DNA from: Clostridia bacterium
Lineage (GTDB): Bacteria > Bacillota > Clostridia > Oscillospirales > Acutalibacteraceae
Reading direction: 5' to 3'
Assembly: GCA_017513525.1 (NCBI GenBank)
Contig: JAFXFC010000017.1
Location: forward strand, 1-63,491
Length of the DNA stretch: 63,491 nucleotides
Part shown: one piece after another, positions 42,960-53,030 of the stretch
How positions within the stretch are numbered: position 1 is the first letter of the stretch
Layout: the number at the start of each line of letters is the position of its first letter
Notes under the pieces: model-generated
Seen by the model: the letters and a program-made list of their open reading frames with translations, nothing else
Databases searched by the model: none
Told to the model about the DNA's origin: nothing
Made by a program: the position numbers and the translations under genes

Positions 42960-45419
42960 TTGAAGCACCCCGAAATCGTAAACAAAATGACACTCGAACA
43001 AAAGGCTGCTTTTGTTTCGGGACTTGACTATTGGCATACTCAGGGAAATGAAGAGCTTGGTCTTCCTTCCATAAACATTACAGACGGCCCTCACGGGCTT
43101 AGAAAGAAAAATGAAAACAAAAAGGCTTCTGACGGCATAGGACTTGGAAACTCGGTTCCCGCAACCTGCTTCCCTCCCGCAGCCACCTCATCCTGTTCAT
43201 GGGATCCCGACCTTCTCACAAAAGCGGGTGAAGCTCTCGGTGAAGAATGTCTTAAAGAAAAGGTTTCCGTAATTCTCGGCCCCGGAATGAATATCAAGCG
43301 TTCTCCCGTTTGCGGAAGAAACTTCGAATATTTCAGTGAAGACCCCGTGCTTGCAGGTAAGCTTGCCGCAGGTCTTGTTAAAGGTGTTCAGTCAAAGGGT
43401 ATCGGTACATCACTTAAGCATTTTGCCTGCAATTCTCAGGAAGCATACAGAATGATCATTGATGAAGTAGTTGACGAAAGAGCGTTAAGAGAGCTTTATC
43501 TTACTGCCTTTGAAATCTGCGTAAAAGAAGCCGATCCTTGGACTGTTATGAATTCATATAACAGAATCAACGGACATTATGCCTCTCAGAATGAATATCT
43601 TCAGAAGAAGGTATTAAGAGGTGAATGGGGCTTCAAGGGTCTTATTGTTACAGACTGGGGCTCATCTGTTGACAGAATTCCCGGTATTCTTAACGGCACC
43701 GACCTTGAAATGCCTTCCTCAGGCGGATATAACACTAAAAAGATAATCGAAGCCATTAATAACGGCGAGCTTCCTGAAAAAGCACTCAATGAAAGAGTTG
43801 ATACCGTTGTTGATCTTATTCTTAAATCAAAGCCTGCTCTCGAAAAGGGATGCGAGTTCTCATTTGACGAGCACCATGAAATGGCAAGAAAAGTTGCTGA
43901 AGGCTCTATGGTACTTCTCAAGAATAAAGATAAGATTCTTCCCCTTAAAAAGGGTGCAAAGGTTGCAGTTATCGGTGAAATGGCAGCGTCTCCCCGTTTC
44001 CAGGGTGCAGGCTCATCTGTTATCAATCCCACAAGACTTGATAATGCACTCGAAGAGCTTAAAAATCTCGGCGTAGATGTTACATATGCAAAAGGCTATG
44101 AAAAGAGCAAGGACGAAGTAAACGAAGACCTTTTCACAGAAGCTAAAAACGCTGCCGCAAATGCAGATATCGCTGTCGTTTTCGTAGGTCTTACCGAAGA
44201 ATTTGAAGGCGAAGGCTACGACAGAGTAAATATTGAAATGCCAAAGAGCCACAATGCTCTTGTATCCGAAATTGCAAAAGTGAATGAAAATACAGTTGTT
44301 GTTCTTGCTGCAGGTTCAGTTATCAATCTTCCCTGGATAAATGAAGTAAAGGCACTTCTCAATTCGGGTCTCGGCGGTCAGGCAACAGGCAGTGCAGTTG
44401 CTAACATTCTTACAGGTATTGTTAATCCCTCAGGTAAGACTTCAGAAACATATCCCCTTTCATTCTCAGATAACCCCACTTACGGCAACTATCCCGCAGG
44501 CCCCGTTACAAGTGAACACAGAGAATCTGTTTATATCGGATACCGTTATTACGATAAGGCTAAGAAAGAGGTTCTCTTCCCCTTCGGCTACGGTCTTTCT
44601 TATACCGAATTCGAATACAGCGACCTTAAGGTTTCAGCTGATACAATAAATGATACAGATACACTGGAAGTTACCTTCAAGGTAAAGAATATCGGTGAAT
44701 TTGACGGTGCAGAAGTAGCTCAGCTTTATGTAGGCGATTTAGAATCCACTATTTTCCGTCCGATCAAAGAGCTTAAGTCCTTCAAGAAGGTATTCTTAAA
44801 AGCCGGTGAAGAAAAAGAAATTTCACTTACTCTTTCAAAGAGAGATTTCGCATTCTTCAATGTATATCTCGGTGATTTCCAGGTCGAAAGCGGCGAATTT
44901 GCTATTCTCGTAGGTGCTTCTTCAAGAGATATCAAGCTTATGAAAACAGTTACAGTTAACTCAACGGAAACTGCAGTAATTCCCGATTACAAAGCAAGTG
45001 CTCCCGCTTATTACACCGCAGATATCAATTCAATGAACGGTGCACAGTTTGAAGCAGTTCTCGGAAGACCTGTTCCCTCTTCCGAAAGAGATACTTCTAA
45101 GCCCATTGATATTTACTGCTGCCTTGACGATGCAAGACATACCAAGTGGGGCGGAAGAATCTGCAATCTTATTGAAGGCATGATGTCAAAAATGGGCTCT
45201 GATGCCAACGGCGACGGCAAAATGCTTTCAGCCATGGCAACACAGATTCCGATAAGAAACTTCATCGCAATGAGCATGGGAGTTTTCTCTCCCGAAATGG
45301 CAGACGGTCTTCTTATGGTCCTCAATGACGACAAATCAAGCTTCAAAGGACTTATGAAAATTATCGGCAGAATCGGACCTGCTATCACAAAGCTTCCTGC
45401 ACTTATTAAATCTATCTGA
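42960..45419 (+). CDS. GH3 beta-glucosidase-type glycoside hydrolase
   Basis: An 819-aa family 3 enzyme: ITDGPHGLR, GPGMNIKRSPVCGRNFEY, SLKHFACN and the nucleophile aspartate in IVTDWGS form the TIM-barrel domain. The alpha/beta-sandwich and a fibronectin-III domain (about 560-680, VTFKVKNIGEFDGAEVAQLY) follow. The last ~115 residues form an extra helical tail containing a small DANGDGK motif. The start is taken as TTG at 42960, since AGAGGAG lies 7 nt upstream; an ATG at 42897 lies in the promoter. No signal peptide, so cytosolic. Confidence 0.93.
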   Translation: MKHPEIVNKMTLEQKAAFVSGLDYWHTQGNEELGLPSINITDGPHGLRKKNENKKASDGIGLGNSVPATCFPPAATSSCSWDPDLLTKAGEALGEECLKEKVSVILGPGMNIKRSPVCGRNFEYFSEDPVLAGKLAAGLVKGVQSKGIGTSLKHFACNSQEAYRMIIDEVVDERALRELYLTAFEICVKEADPWTVMNSYNRINGHYASQNEYLQKKVLRGEWGFKGLIVTDWGSSVDRIPGILNGTDLEMPSSGGYNTKKIIEAINNGELPEKALNERVDTVVDLILKSKPALEKGCEFSFDEHHEMARKVAEGSMVLLKNKDKILPLKKGAKVAVIGEMAASPRFQGAGSSVINPTRLDNALEELKNLGVDVTYAKGYEKSKDEVNEDLFTEAKNAAANADIAVVFVGLTEEFEGEGYDRVNIEMPKSHNALVSEIAKVNENTVVVLAAGSVINLPWINEVKALLNSGLGGQATGSAVANILTGIVNPSGKTSETYPLSFSDNPTYGNYPAGPVTSEHRESVYIGYRYYDKAKKEVLFPFGYGLSYTEFEYSDLKVSADTINDTDTLEVTFKVKNIGEFDGAEVAQLYVGDLESTIFRPIKELKSFKKVFLKAGEEKEISLTLSKRDFAFFNVYLGDFQVESGEFAILVGASSRDIKLMKTVTVNSTETAVIPDYKASAPAYYTADINSMNGAQFEAVLGRPVPSSERDTSKPIDIYCCLDDARHTKWGGRICNLIEGMMSKMGSDANGDGKMLSAMATQIPIRNFIAMSMGVFSPEMADGLLMVLNDDKSSFKGLMKIIGRIGPAITKLPALIKSI

Positions 45420-45431
45420 TAAATTTTACCA

Positions 45432-45472
45432 ACACAAAAGCTCCTCGAAAAGAGGAGCTTTTGTGTTTTTTT
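45432..45472 (+). terminator. strong intrinsic terminator after GH3
   Basis: A 15-bp stem ACACAAAAGCTCCTC/GAGGAGCTTTTGTGT with loop GAAAA, followed by TTTTTT. Confidence 0.92.
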
Positions 45473-45699
45473 ATTTGCTTTTTAACGGGAAGTTTTGTGC
45501 TTCGCACTTAAGGAACCCCCGGCGAGGGTTCCCTAAAACCTTCCTGCGCTTGTTGAAGCATTAAGGGTTTCGCACTCTGCGGAGTGCGATTTAAGGGACT
45601 TTGTCCCTTAAAAAACCCTATGACCTTTCGAGAAAGGTCAACCAAAGCTTCAATCCGGCACTCCCGTGCCGTGTGCAGTCCATCAACTTTTCAAAAAAT
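45473..45699. repeat. non-coding tract with several short hairpins
   Basis: No gene is supported here. At least five perfect or near-perfect hairpins follow one another: GGAACCC/GGGTTCC, TCGCACTC/GAGTGCGA, TTAAGGGAC/GTCCCTTAA, GACCTTTC/GAAAGGTC and CGGCAC/GTGCCG. Such tracts look like composite intergenic repeats of Clostridia. It lies between the GH3 terminator and the end of the histidine kinase gene. Confidence 0.6.
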
Positions 45700-46953
45700 T
45701 TAAATTTTAAATTTAACAGTGAACACTGTGCCGTTTTCGACATCGCTTGTAACACTTATATCCGCATTATGAAGCTGTGCAAGATTTTTACAGATAGAAA
45801 GTCCCAAGCCATAGCCGCCGCCTGCAGTTCTCGCTTTATCTGAACGGTAAAAGCGTTCAAACAAGTGCGGTATATCCTCCTGCGGTATGGGAGTTCCCGT
45901 GTTTCGCGTTGAAAGATAAACATATCCCGTATCTTTTCTGAAAGAATAAGTATGCCGTTTTTTAAGAGATAATGTAACTTCACCCTCCGGATCGGAATAT
46001 TTTATCGCATTATCAAGAAGTATATGAATTATCTGATTGAGAGCTACTCTGTCTCCGTCAATGTGAATATCCTTATCTATATCAGAATAAAGCATTATCC
46101 CCTTTTCAAAAGCTACAGGCTCATACTGAAGAGCTAACTGCATGGTAAGATCAGACAGATTAACATCCGTGAACATATTCTTCTGATTCATGTCATCGGT
46201 TTTTGCAAGAAGCAAAAGCTTATCTACAAGCTCTTTCATATGCGTTGCTTCTTCAAAAGTGCTGTCCACCCACTGAATCTGCTGTCCGACAGAAGCTTCA
46301 GGATGGGATTTTAATATTCCGCTGTTTGTGAGAATTACCGTAAGCGGAGTTTTAAGCTCATGTGAAGCATCTGCTATGAAATTTTTCTGCTGCATCCATG
46401 CTTTTTCAACAGGCTTCAGGCTCATTTTTGCGAGAAAACGCATTATCCCCCATAAAAATAAGGAAGACAGAAATATAAGAATTGCACCGTCAAAAAGTAT
46501 TGTTTCAAGATATGAAAAATACTGAGTTGAATCGGAAAACGCAATCCGACTGCCGAATTTTATGTCTGTTTTATTATAAAACAAATTCAGTTCATTAATA
46601 TGCCCGAAGCTGTAACCCGATTGTAAAACATATGAAACAGCCCGCGAAAGTATGGCTTCATCCATGTTTGCACGGCTGAAATCAAGAATGGCAATTGAGC
46701 CGAGATCCTGCACCTCCACAACGCAGACATTACCCGAATGAAGTGCAAAAATAGAATCATCTGTATTTTTGCCGCCGATCTCAGGAATACCCGTTAAAGC
46801 GGAGGACTCAGAAAAAGTCTCTAATACAGAGCGCATATCCATTGTTATGGAAACAAAAAATACAGCTCCCGAAAACAGATAGAAAAAAACCAGCACAGAG
46901 CATATTATTGACATGGATATTGTAACAAATCTCCGTCTAAGCTTTTTCAGCAT
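45700..46953 (-). CDS. sensor histidine kinase
   Basis: A 417-aa membrane kinase with two TM segments (about 10-37 and 153-172) enclosing a ~115-residue outer sensor. HisKA follows with the phosphoacceptor H198 in DASHELKTPLT, then the HATPase domain with LLDNAIKYS (N box), a diverged G1 region STRNTGTPIP and GGGYGLGLSI (G2). Signal unknown. It overlaps its response regulator by 17 nt and is the last gene of the pair. Confidence 0.92.
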   Translation of the reverse strand: MLKKLRRRFVTISMSIICSVLVFFYLFSGAVFFVSITMDMRSVLETFSESSALTGIPEIGGKNTDDSIFALHSGNVCVVEVQDLGSIAILDFSRANMDEAILSRAVSYVLQSGYSFGHINELNLFYNKTDIKFGSRIAFSDSTQYFSYLETILFDGAILIFLSSLFLWGIMRFLAKMSLKPVEKAWMQQKNFIADASHELKTPLTVILTNSGILKSHPEASVGQQIQWVDSTFEEATHMKELVDKLLLLAKTDDMNQKNMFTDVNLSDLTMQLALQYEPVAFEKGIMLYSDIDKDIHIDGDRVALNQIIHILLDNAIKYSDPEGEVTLSLKKRHTYSFRKDTGYVYLSTRNTGTPIPQEDIPHLFERFYRSDKARTAGGGYGLGLSICKNLAQLHNADISVTSDVENGTVFTVKFKI

Positions 46954-47626
46954 TTGTCTTCACCTCAAGGCGGTATCCGATTTTTCGCAGAGAAGAGATT
47001 TCAATATTACTTGAAATGAAATCCAATTTCTTTCTGAGAAAAGAAATATAAACCTCTACATTATTGTCAACGGCATTGGAATCGTAGCCCCAGACCTTGA
47101 CGATAAGCTCTTCCTTAGTTGTAACTACCTGCGGATTCTGCATAAGAATTTTCATTATTTCAAATTCCTTGAAATTCAGATGAACACTTTTTTCCCCGCA
47201 TAAAAGATCACAGGTAGACAGATTTAATATTACATCATGAAATGAAAGCTCATCAATAACTACTTCCCCTTGTCTTCGGGTCAGTGCTCTTACTCTTGCC
47301 AAGAGCTCCTCGGGTGCAAAAGGCTTTGTCATATAATCATCTGCACCCGAATCAAGCCCTTTTACCTTGTCGGTGATCTGATCCTTTGCGGTCAGCATAA
47401 GAATTGGAGTTGCAATTTTTTCCTTTCGAAGCTGTGAAGCAACCTCATAGCCGTTCATTTTGGGAAGCATCACATCAAGAATAATAACATCATATATACC
47501 GCTTAAAGCATAATCAAGCCCGTCTCTGCCGTCAAAAGCAATATCTACCATATACTTTTGTTCAGAAAGTATGTGAGCCAAGGCTTCAGCCAGACGTTTT
47601 TCATCTTCAACAACAAGAACCTGCAT
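46937..47626 (-). CDS. OmpR/PhoB-type response regulator
   Basis: A 229-aa two-domain regulator. The receiver has E7/D8 and the phosphoacceptor D51 in VIILDVMLP, plus MLTAK and TKPFAP; the C-terminal winged helix contains EFEIMKILMQNP and VDNNVEVYISFLRKKL. Paired with the overlapping kinase gene. Targets are not evident; the nearest genes are GH3 on one side and the arylacetate operon on the other. Confidence 0.93.
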   Translation of the reverse strand: MQVLVVEDEKRLAEALAHILSEQKYMVDIAFDGRDGLDYALSGIYDVIILDVMLPKMNGYEVASQLRKEKIATPILMLTAKDQITDKVKGLDSGADDYMTKPFAPEELLARVRALTRRQGEVVIDELSFHDVILNLSTCDLLCGEKSVHLNFKEFEIMKILMQNPQVVTTKEELIVKVWGYDSNAVDNNVEVYISFLRKKLDFISSNIEISSLRKIGYRLEVKTNAEKA

Positions 47627-47794
47627 ATTAAACCTCCTGATATATTAATTAAATTATTACATAATTATTGGTTTCTTTCAAGACTTTATTTTAATGAACT
47701 TAAAACTGCCTTAAAATAAGCAAAATCACAGTAATTTGATCAACAGCTGCCTTTTTTATCCTGTTATATAAAGCAATTAAATCGTCGAAATTTA

Positions 47795-47823
47795 TTGACT
47801 TACAAAATCAAAAATGTTATATT
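47795..47823 (+). promoter_or_regulatory. promoter of the ligase-iorAB-aminotransferase operon
   Basis: TTGACT (47795-47800), 17-bp spacer, TATATT (47818-47823), about 55 bp before the first ATG. Confidence 0.65.
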
Positions 47824-47878
47824 TCTATAGTATATAATTAATTATTATAATATTTTATCTGGAAGGACACCTAATACA

Positions 47879-49516
47879 ATGCCTATCACCGAAATTCTGC
47901 AAAAAAATGCAGATTTTTATCCGAACGACACCGCCTTAGTTGAAATTAATCCAAAGCTTGACAATAAAAGTAAAATGACATGGAGAGAATATGCTCTTAT
48001 CGTTACAGACCCTTCTCAGAGCTACAGACGGGAAATGACATGGGGAGAATTCAATAAGATATCCAACCGTTTTTCCAATCTGCTGCTTACCCGCGGAATA
48101 AAAAAAGGCGATAAGGTTGCAATTCTTATGATGAACTGCATTGAGTGGCTGCCGATATATTTCGGTGTACTCAAAACAGGCGCAGTTGTTGTGCCCCTTA
48201 ATTACAGATACACGGCTGAAGAAATCAAATATTGCATAAATAAAGCGGATGCAGATTTTATCGTTTTCGGACCCGAATTTACGGGACGAATAGAAGAGAT
48301 ATGCCATAGAGTGCCAAGAGTAAAAATGTGGCTTTACTGCGGAGAAGACTGTCCCTCATTTGCTGACAGCTTCAATGAGCTTATTACATACTGTTCCTCA
48401 AAGGCACCGTCTATTAAGCTTCAAGACTCAGATGATGCGGCAATTTATTATTCGTCGGGCACAACAGGCTTTCCCAAGGCAATTCTTCATTCACATAAAG
48501 CACTGATGCATTCTTGCATGACAGAACAGGCACATCATTCACAAAATAAAGACGATGTTTTCCTTCTTATTCCTCCCCTTTATCATACGGGCGCTAAAAT
48601 GCACTGGTTCGGTTCATTTCTTGTGGGAGCAAAATCCGTTATTCTCAAAGGTATTAAACCCGAATGGATAATAAACACCGCGAGTGAAGAGAAATGCTCC
48701 ATAGTATGGCTTTTAGTACCGTGGGCTCAGGATATACTTGATGCAATAGACTCAGGAGAAATTGATCTTAATAATTATGATTTAAGCAAATGGCGGCTTA
48801 TGCACATCGGTGCTCAGCCCGTCCCCCCTTCACTTATAAAGCGTTGGAAAGATGTATTTCCGAAGCACGAATATGATACAAACTATGGACTGAGCGAATC
48901 AATAGGTCCGGGATGTGTTCATCTTGGTGTTGAAAACATTCATAAGGTCGGCGCTATCGGAAAAGCAGGCTTTGGCTGGGAAGTTAAAATTGCCGACGAA
49001 AGCGGAAAAGATGTTTCTCAGGGTGAAGTCGGTGAACTTGCAGTTAAAGGCCCCGGCGTTATGAAATGCTATTATAAGGATGAAAAAGCCACCGAAGAAA
49101 TATTAAAAGGCGAATGGCTTTACACAGGCGATATGGCAATGTGTGACGAGGACGGATTTATATATCTTGTTGACCGTAAAAAGGATGTTATTATCTCAGG
49201 CGGTGAGAATATTTATCCCGTACAGATAGAAGATTTCATAAGACACCATGACTCAGTAAAGGATGTTGCCGTAATCGGTCTTTCACATCAAAGACTCGGT
49301 GAGATTGCAGCCGCAATTATAGAAGTAAAGGAAGGCTATTCCCTTACGGAAGAGGATGTCAATGACTTCTGTCTTGATTTACCGAGATACAAAAGACCTC
49401 AGAAAATCATATTTGCCGATGTTCCGAGAAATCCCACAGGCAAAATAGAAAAACCGGCACTCAGAAAGAAATATCAGAGCGAAAACCTCGTAGCACTTCA
49501 GAACGAAATCAATTAA
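47879..49516 (+). CDS. AMP-forming acyl-CoA synthetase (probable arylacetate:CoA ligase)
   Basis: A 545-aa ANL enzyme: YYSSGTTGFPKAILHSH (P-loop, about 190-206), NYGLSESIGPG, GEWLYTGDMAMCDEDG, DRKKDVIISGGENIYP and the C-terminal NPTGKIEKPALRKK with the catalytic lysine. The N-terminus has a ~25-residue insertion with a repeated MTWxEY/F motif. As first gene of an operon with iorA, iorB and an aminotransferase it most likely links arylacetates with their CoA esters. iorA starts 16 nt downstream. Confidence 0.85.
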   Translation: MPITEILQKNADFYPNDTALVEINPKLDNKSKMTWREYALIVTDPSQSYRREMTWGEFNKISNRFSNLLLTRGIKKGDKVAILMMNCIEWLPIYFGVLKTGAVVVPLNYRYTAEEIKYCINKADADFIVFGPEFTGRIEEICHRVPRVKMWLYCGEDCPSFADSFNELITYCSSKAPSIKLQDSDDAAIYYSSGTTGFPKAILHSHKALMHSCMTEQAHHSQNKDDVFLLIPPLYHTGAKMHWFGSFLVGAKSVILKGIKPEWIINTASEEKCSIVWLLVPWAQDILDAIDSGEIDLNNYDLSKWRLMHIGAQPVPPSLIKRWKDVFPKHEYDTNYGLSESIGPGCVHLGVENIHKVGAIGKAGFGWEVKIADESGKDVSQGEVGELAVKGPGVMKCYYKDEKATEEILKGEWLYTGDMAMCDEDGFIYLVDRKKDVIISGGENIYPVQIEDFIRHHDSVKDVAVIGLSHQRLGEIAAAIIEVKEGYSLTEEDVNDFCLDLPRYKRPQKIIFADVPRNPTGKIEKPALRKKYQSENLVALQNEIN

Positions 49517-49532
49517 GAAAAGGACAATAGAT

Positions 49533-51263
49533 ATGAAACAATTAATGCTTGGAAATGCGGCTGTCGCAAGAGGCTGCTATGAAGCAGGCGTAAAAGTTAT
49601 TTCCTCATATCCCGGCACTCCCAGTACCGAGATCACGGAAAATGCTGTAAAATACGATGAAATATACTGCGAATGGGCACCTAATGAAAAGGTTGGTGCT
49701 GAAGTTGCAATAGGAGCCGCAATTGCGGGGGCAAGAGCGATGACCTGCTGTAAGCATGTAGGTCTCAATGTAATGGCAGACCCCATATTTACCGCTTCCT
49801 ACACGGGTGTTAACGGCGGTCTTGTTATAGCAGTGGCTGACGACCCCGGTATGCACTCATCTCAGAATGAGCAGGATTCCCGTCACTATGCAAAGGCTTC
49901 AAAAATAATGATGCTTGAGCCTTCCGATTCCTCGGAATGCAAAGAATTCACAAAATTAGCATTTGAGTTCAGCGAAAAATACGATACTCCCGTTTTTCTT
50001 CGTCTGACTACAAGAGTTTCTCATTCACAGAGCCTTGTAGAGCTTGGCGACAGAGAAAATGACGAATTAAAGGAATATACAAAAAATCCCGCAAAATATG
50101 TTATGATGCCCGCAAATGCAATAAAAAAGCATGTTGATGTAGAAAACAGAATGAGAGCATTGGAAGAATATGCGGAAACTGCTCCCATCAACACAGTTGA
50201 AGATAACGGCAGCAATATAGGTATTATCACATCGGGTATTACATACTCATATGCAAAAGAAGCCCTCGGAAACAGTGCTAATTTCTTAAAGCTCGGTATA
50301 ACTTACCCCATGCCCGTAAAGCTTATAAAGGCTTTTGCAAAGAAGTGCAAAAAGGTATATGTACTCGAAGAACTCGACCCGTTCATTGAAGAACACTGCA
50401 AGGTCAACGGCATTGATGTTATCGGAAAAGAGGCATTTACACTTCTTGGTGAATACAGTGTAAATCTTATAAAAAAAGTGGTGCTCGGTGAAGAAATAGA
50501 AGATATCAAGTCCGAACCCATTCCTGTCCGTCCTCCCGTTATGTGTGCAGGATGCCCTCACAGAGGTACATTTTATGTACTCAAAAAGCTCGGACTTAAT
50601 GTATCGGGGGATATCGGCTGCTATACACTCGGTGCGGCGGCTCCCCTTTCAGCTATTGATACCACCATTTGTATGGGTGCATCAGTAAGTGCTGCCCACG
50701 GCATGAGTAAAGCAAGAGGCGAAGAATTTAACAAGAAGCTCGTATCGGTTATTGGTGACTCCACCTTTATTCATTCGGGGATTACGGGACTTATTGATAT
50801 AGTTTACAATAAGGGTGCTAATACCGTTATTATCCTTGATAACTCAATTACGGGCATGACAGGTCATCAGGAAAATCCCACAACAGGAAAAACCATAAGG
50901 GGTGAAGCCACAAAGCAGGTCGATTTAGAGCTTCTTTGTAAGGCAGTCGGCGCCAGCAGTGTAAGAATTGCCGATCCCTTCAACGTAAAAGAGTTTGAAA
51001 AGGTTGTAAAAGAAGAGCTCGAAAAGGATGAGCCTTCAGTAATTATCGCACAGCGTCCCTGCGCACTTCTTAAAACCGTAAAATACACAGGTAAATGTGT
51101 AATTACCGATAAGTGCAAAAACTGCAAGATGTGCCTTAAAGCAGGCTGTCCCGCAATCACAGTAAAAGACGGCAAGCCCGTAATTGATGCTACTCAGTGC
51201 AACGGCTGCTCTCTTTGCATAAACATCTGTCCCTTTGATGCTATAGTAAAGGAGGAGGCTTAA
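49533..51263 (+). CDS. iorA: indolepyruvate:ferredoxin oxidoreductase, alpha subunit
   Basis: IorA with IorB interconverts aryl-2-oxoacids plus CoA and arylacetyl-CoA plus CO2 with ferredoxin. The 576-aa product starts with the pyrimidine-binding domain (SSYPGTPSTEITE), has the TPP-binding domain (GDIGCYTLG, GDSTFIHSGI, LDNSITGMTGHQENP) and ends in two 4Fe-4S motifs (CKNCKMCLKAGCP and CNGCSLCINICP). Length fits the family. The stop codon directly precedes the iorB ATG. Confidence 0.95.
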   Translation: MKQLMLGNAAVARGCYEAGVKVISSYPGTPSTEITENAVKYDEIYCEWAPNEKVGAEVAIGAAIAGARAMTCCKHVGLNVMADPIFTASYTGVNGGLVIAVADDPGMHSSQNEQDSRHYAKASKIMMLEPSDSSECKEFTKLAFEFSEKYDTPVFLRLTTRVSHSQSLVELGDRENDELKEYTKNPAKYVMMPANAIKKHVDVENRMRALEEYAETAPINTVEDNGSNIGIITSGITYSYAKEALGNSANFLKLGITYPMPVKLIKAFAKKCKKVYVLEELDPFIEEHCKVNGIDVIGKEAFTLLGEYSVNLIKKVVLGEEIEDIKSEPIPVRPPVMCAGCPHRGTFYVLKKLGLNVSGDIGCYTLGAAAPLSAIDTTICMGASVSAAHGMSKARGEEFNKKLVSVIGDSTFIHSGITGLIDIVYNKGANTVIILDNSITGMTGHQENPTTGKTIRGEATKQVDLELLCKAVGASSVRIADPFNVKEFEKVVKEELEKDEPSVIIAQRPCALLKTVKYTGKCVITDKCKNCKMCLKAGCPAITVKDGKPVIDATQCNGCSLCINICPFDAIVKEEA

Positions 51264-51833
51264 ATGGAAACTAAAAGTATAATGATAGTCGGTGTCGGCG
51301 GTCAGGGAACCTTACTTGCAAGCCGAATCCTCGGAAATGCCGTTATCGGTGAAGGCTATGATGTTAAGGTGTCAGAGGTTCACGGAATGAGCCAGAGAGG
51401 CGGTTCCGTTGTAACATATGTGCGCTACGGTGAGAAGGTTTACTCCCCCGTTATTGATAATGGCGGCGCCGATATTATATTGGCATTTGAGCTTTTAGAA
51501 GCCCAAAGAGCATTACCCTACCTTAAAAAAGGCGGCAAAATTATAGTAAACAGCCAACAGATAGATCCTATGCCCGTCATAACAGGTGCTTGTGAATATC
51601 CCGCAAATATCGCAGGATATCTTAAAGAAAACGCAGACACAACACTTATTGATGCACTCTCCCTCGCAAAGTGTGCCGGCAATCAGAAAGCAGTAAATGT
51701 TGTTCTTATAGGCGTTATGGCAAAAAATACGGATATTCCATACGATGTATGGGTTCAGACTATAAAAAATACAGTACCCGAAAAATTCCTTGAAGTAAAT
51801 CTTAAGGCATTCGACCTCGGATACAATTCATAA
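51264..51833 (+). CDS. iorB: indolepyruvate:ferredoxin oxidoreductase, beta subunit
   Basis: The 189-aa gamma-type (POR/KOR) subunit of IOR. The nucleotide-like loop VGVGGQGTLLASRILG opens the protein, followed by EVHGMSQRGGSVVTYVRYG, the family signature. It abuts iorA, and the aminotransferase follows 14 nt later, so the complex and its substrate-supplying enzyme are made together. Confidence 0.95.
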   Translation: METKSIMIVGVGGQGTLLASRILGNAVIGEGYDVKVSEVHGMSQRGGSVVTYVRYGEKVYSPVIDNGGADIILAFELLEAQRALPYLKKGGKIIVNSQQIDPMPVITGACEYPANIAGYLKENADTTLIDALSLAKCAGNQKAVNVVLIGVMAKNTDIPYDVWVQTIKNTVPEKFLEVNLKAFDLGYNS

Positions 51834-51847
51834 GGAGAGTAAATAAA

Positions 51848-53011
51848 ATGAAAGAATTAAACAGAAAAATCGAACATCTTTCCGATTCCGTTATCCGCAG
51901 AATGACAAGAATTTCAATGGAATGCGGTGCAATTAACCTTTCTCAGGGCTTCCCCGATTTCGATCCCCCTCAGTTTATTATGGATGCACTTAAAAATGTT
52001 GCAACTGCAGGCCCTCACCAGTATTCACCCACATGGGGTGCATATAACTACAGAGCGGCTGTCGCAAAAAAAGTCGGCACATTTATGGGAATTGAGCTTG
52101 ACCCCGATAAGAATGTTATCGGTACAATAGGAAGCACTGAGGCTATGATGGCTACAATGATGGCTATTTCAAATCCCGGTGATAAAATAGTAATATTCTC
52201 CCCTTATTTTGAAAACTACGCAGCACAGAGCCTTTTTAACTCAATTGAACCCATTTTCGTTCCCCTTAATCCCCCTGCATTCACTTTTGATACCAACCGA
52301 CTTGAAGAAGCTTTCAAGGACCCCAAAACAAAGGCTATGCTTCTTTGCAACCCCTCTAACCCCTCGGGCAGAGTTTTCACTAAGGATGAATTACAGGTAA
52401 TTGCAGACCTTGCTATAAAATATGATGTTATCGTTATCACAGACGAAGTTTATGAACACATTATATTTGAGCCTCATAAGCACACATATATTGCTTCTCT
52501 TCCGGGAATGTGGGAAAGAACAATCTGCTGTTCTTCACTTTCAAAAACATATTCAATCACAGGCTGGAGACTCGGCTATATCGTTGCTTGCGAAGAGCTT
52601 ATGGAACGCTGCAAAAAAATTCACGACTTCCTTACAGTCTGCGCTCCCTCACCCTTACAGGAAGCTGTTATTGCTGGTCTTACCGCTCCCATGTCTTACT
52701 ATAAAGAGCTTCAAGATCACTACACTCATATGAGAGATATTTTTGTAGGCGGACTCAGAGAGCTTGGCTTTAATTTCTCTGAACCCGAAGGCTCATACTT
52801 TATGATGGTTGATATTTCCGATTTCCAGAAAGGCAGAACAGACATTGAATTCTGCGAAGAATTAGCTTATAAGGTAGGCGTTGCCGCCGTTCCCGGTTCA
52901 TCCTTCTTCAAAGAGGATGTAAACCACCTCGCCCGTTTCCACTTCGCAAAGAAAGATGAAACACTTTACGAGGCCCTCGAACGCCTCTCCAAAATTAAAG
53001 AATTAATGTAA
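51848..53011 (+). CDS. class I/II aminotransferase (aromatic amino acid type)
   Basis: A 387-aa fold-type I PLP aminotransferase: INLSQGFPDFDPP, CNPSNPSGRVF, ITDEVYEHI and the Schiff-base lysine K233 in SLSKTYSITGWRLGY. Together with IOR it would interconvert aromatic amino acids and arylpyruvates; specificity is inferred from context. AAGGAGAG precedes the ATG. Last gene of the operon; a terminator-like hairpin lies 46 nt after the stop codon. Confidence 0.9.
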   Translation: MKELNRKIEHLSDSVIRRMTRISMECGAINLSQGFPDFDPPQFIMDALKNVATAGPHQYSPTWGAYNYRAAVAKKVGTFMGIELDPDKNVIGTIGSTEAMMATMMAISNPGDKIVIFSPYFENYAAQSLFNSIEPIFVPLNPPAFTFDTNRLEEAFKDPKTKAMLLCNPSNPSGRVFTKDELQVIADLAIKYDVIVITDEVYEHIIFEPHKHTYIASLPGMWERTICCSSLSKTYSITGWRLGYIVACEELMERCKKIHDFLTVCAPSPLQEAVIAGLTAPMSYYKELQDHYTHMRDIFVGGLRELGFNFSEPEGSYFMMVDISDFQKGRTDIEFCEELAYKVGVAAVPGSSFFKEDVNHLARFHFAKKDETLYEALERLSKIKELM

Positions 53012-53030
53012 AAGATGTTCACAGATTACC

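Noticed and set aside
45473..45699. Possible CRISPR array
   Set aside because: The hairpins differ in sequence and spacing; no direct repeat unit recurs.
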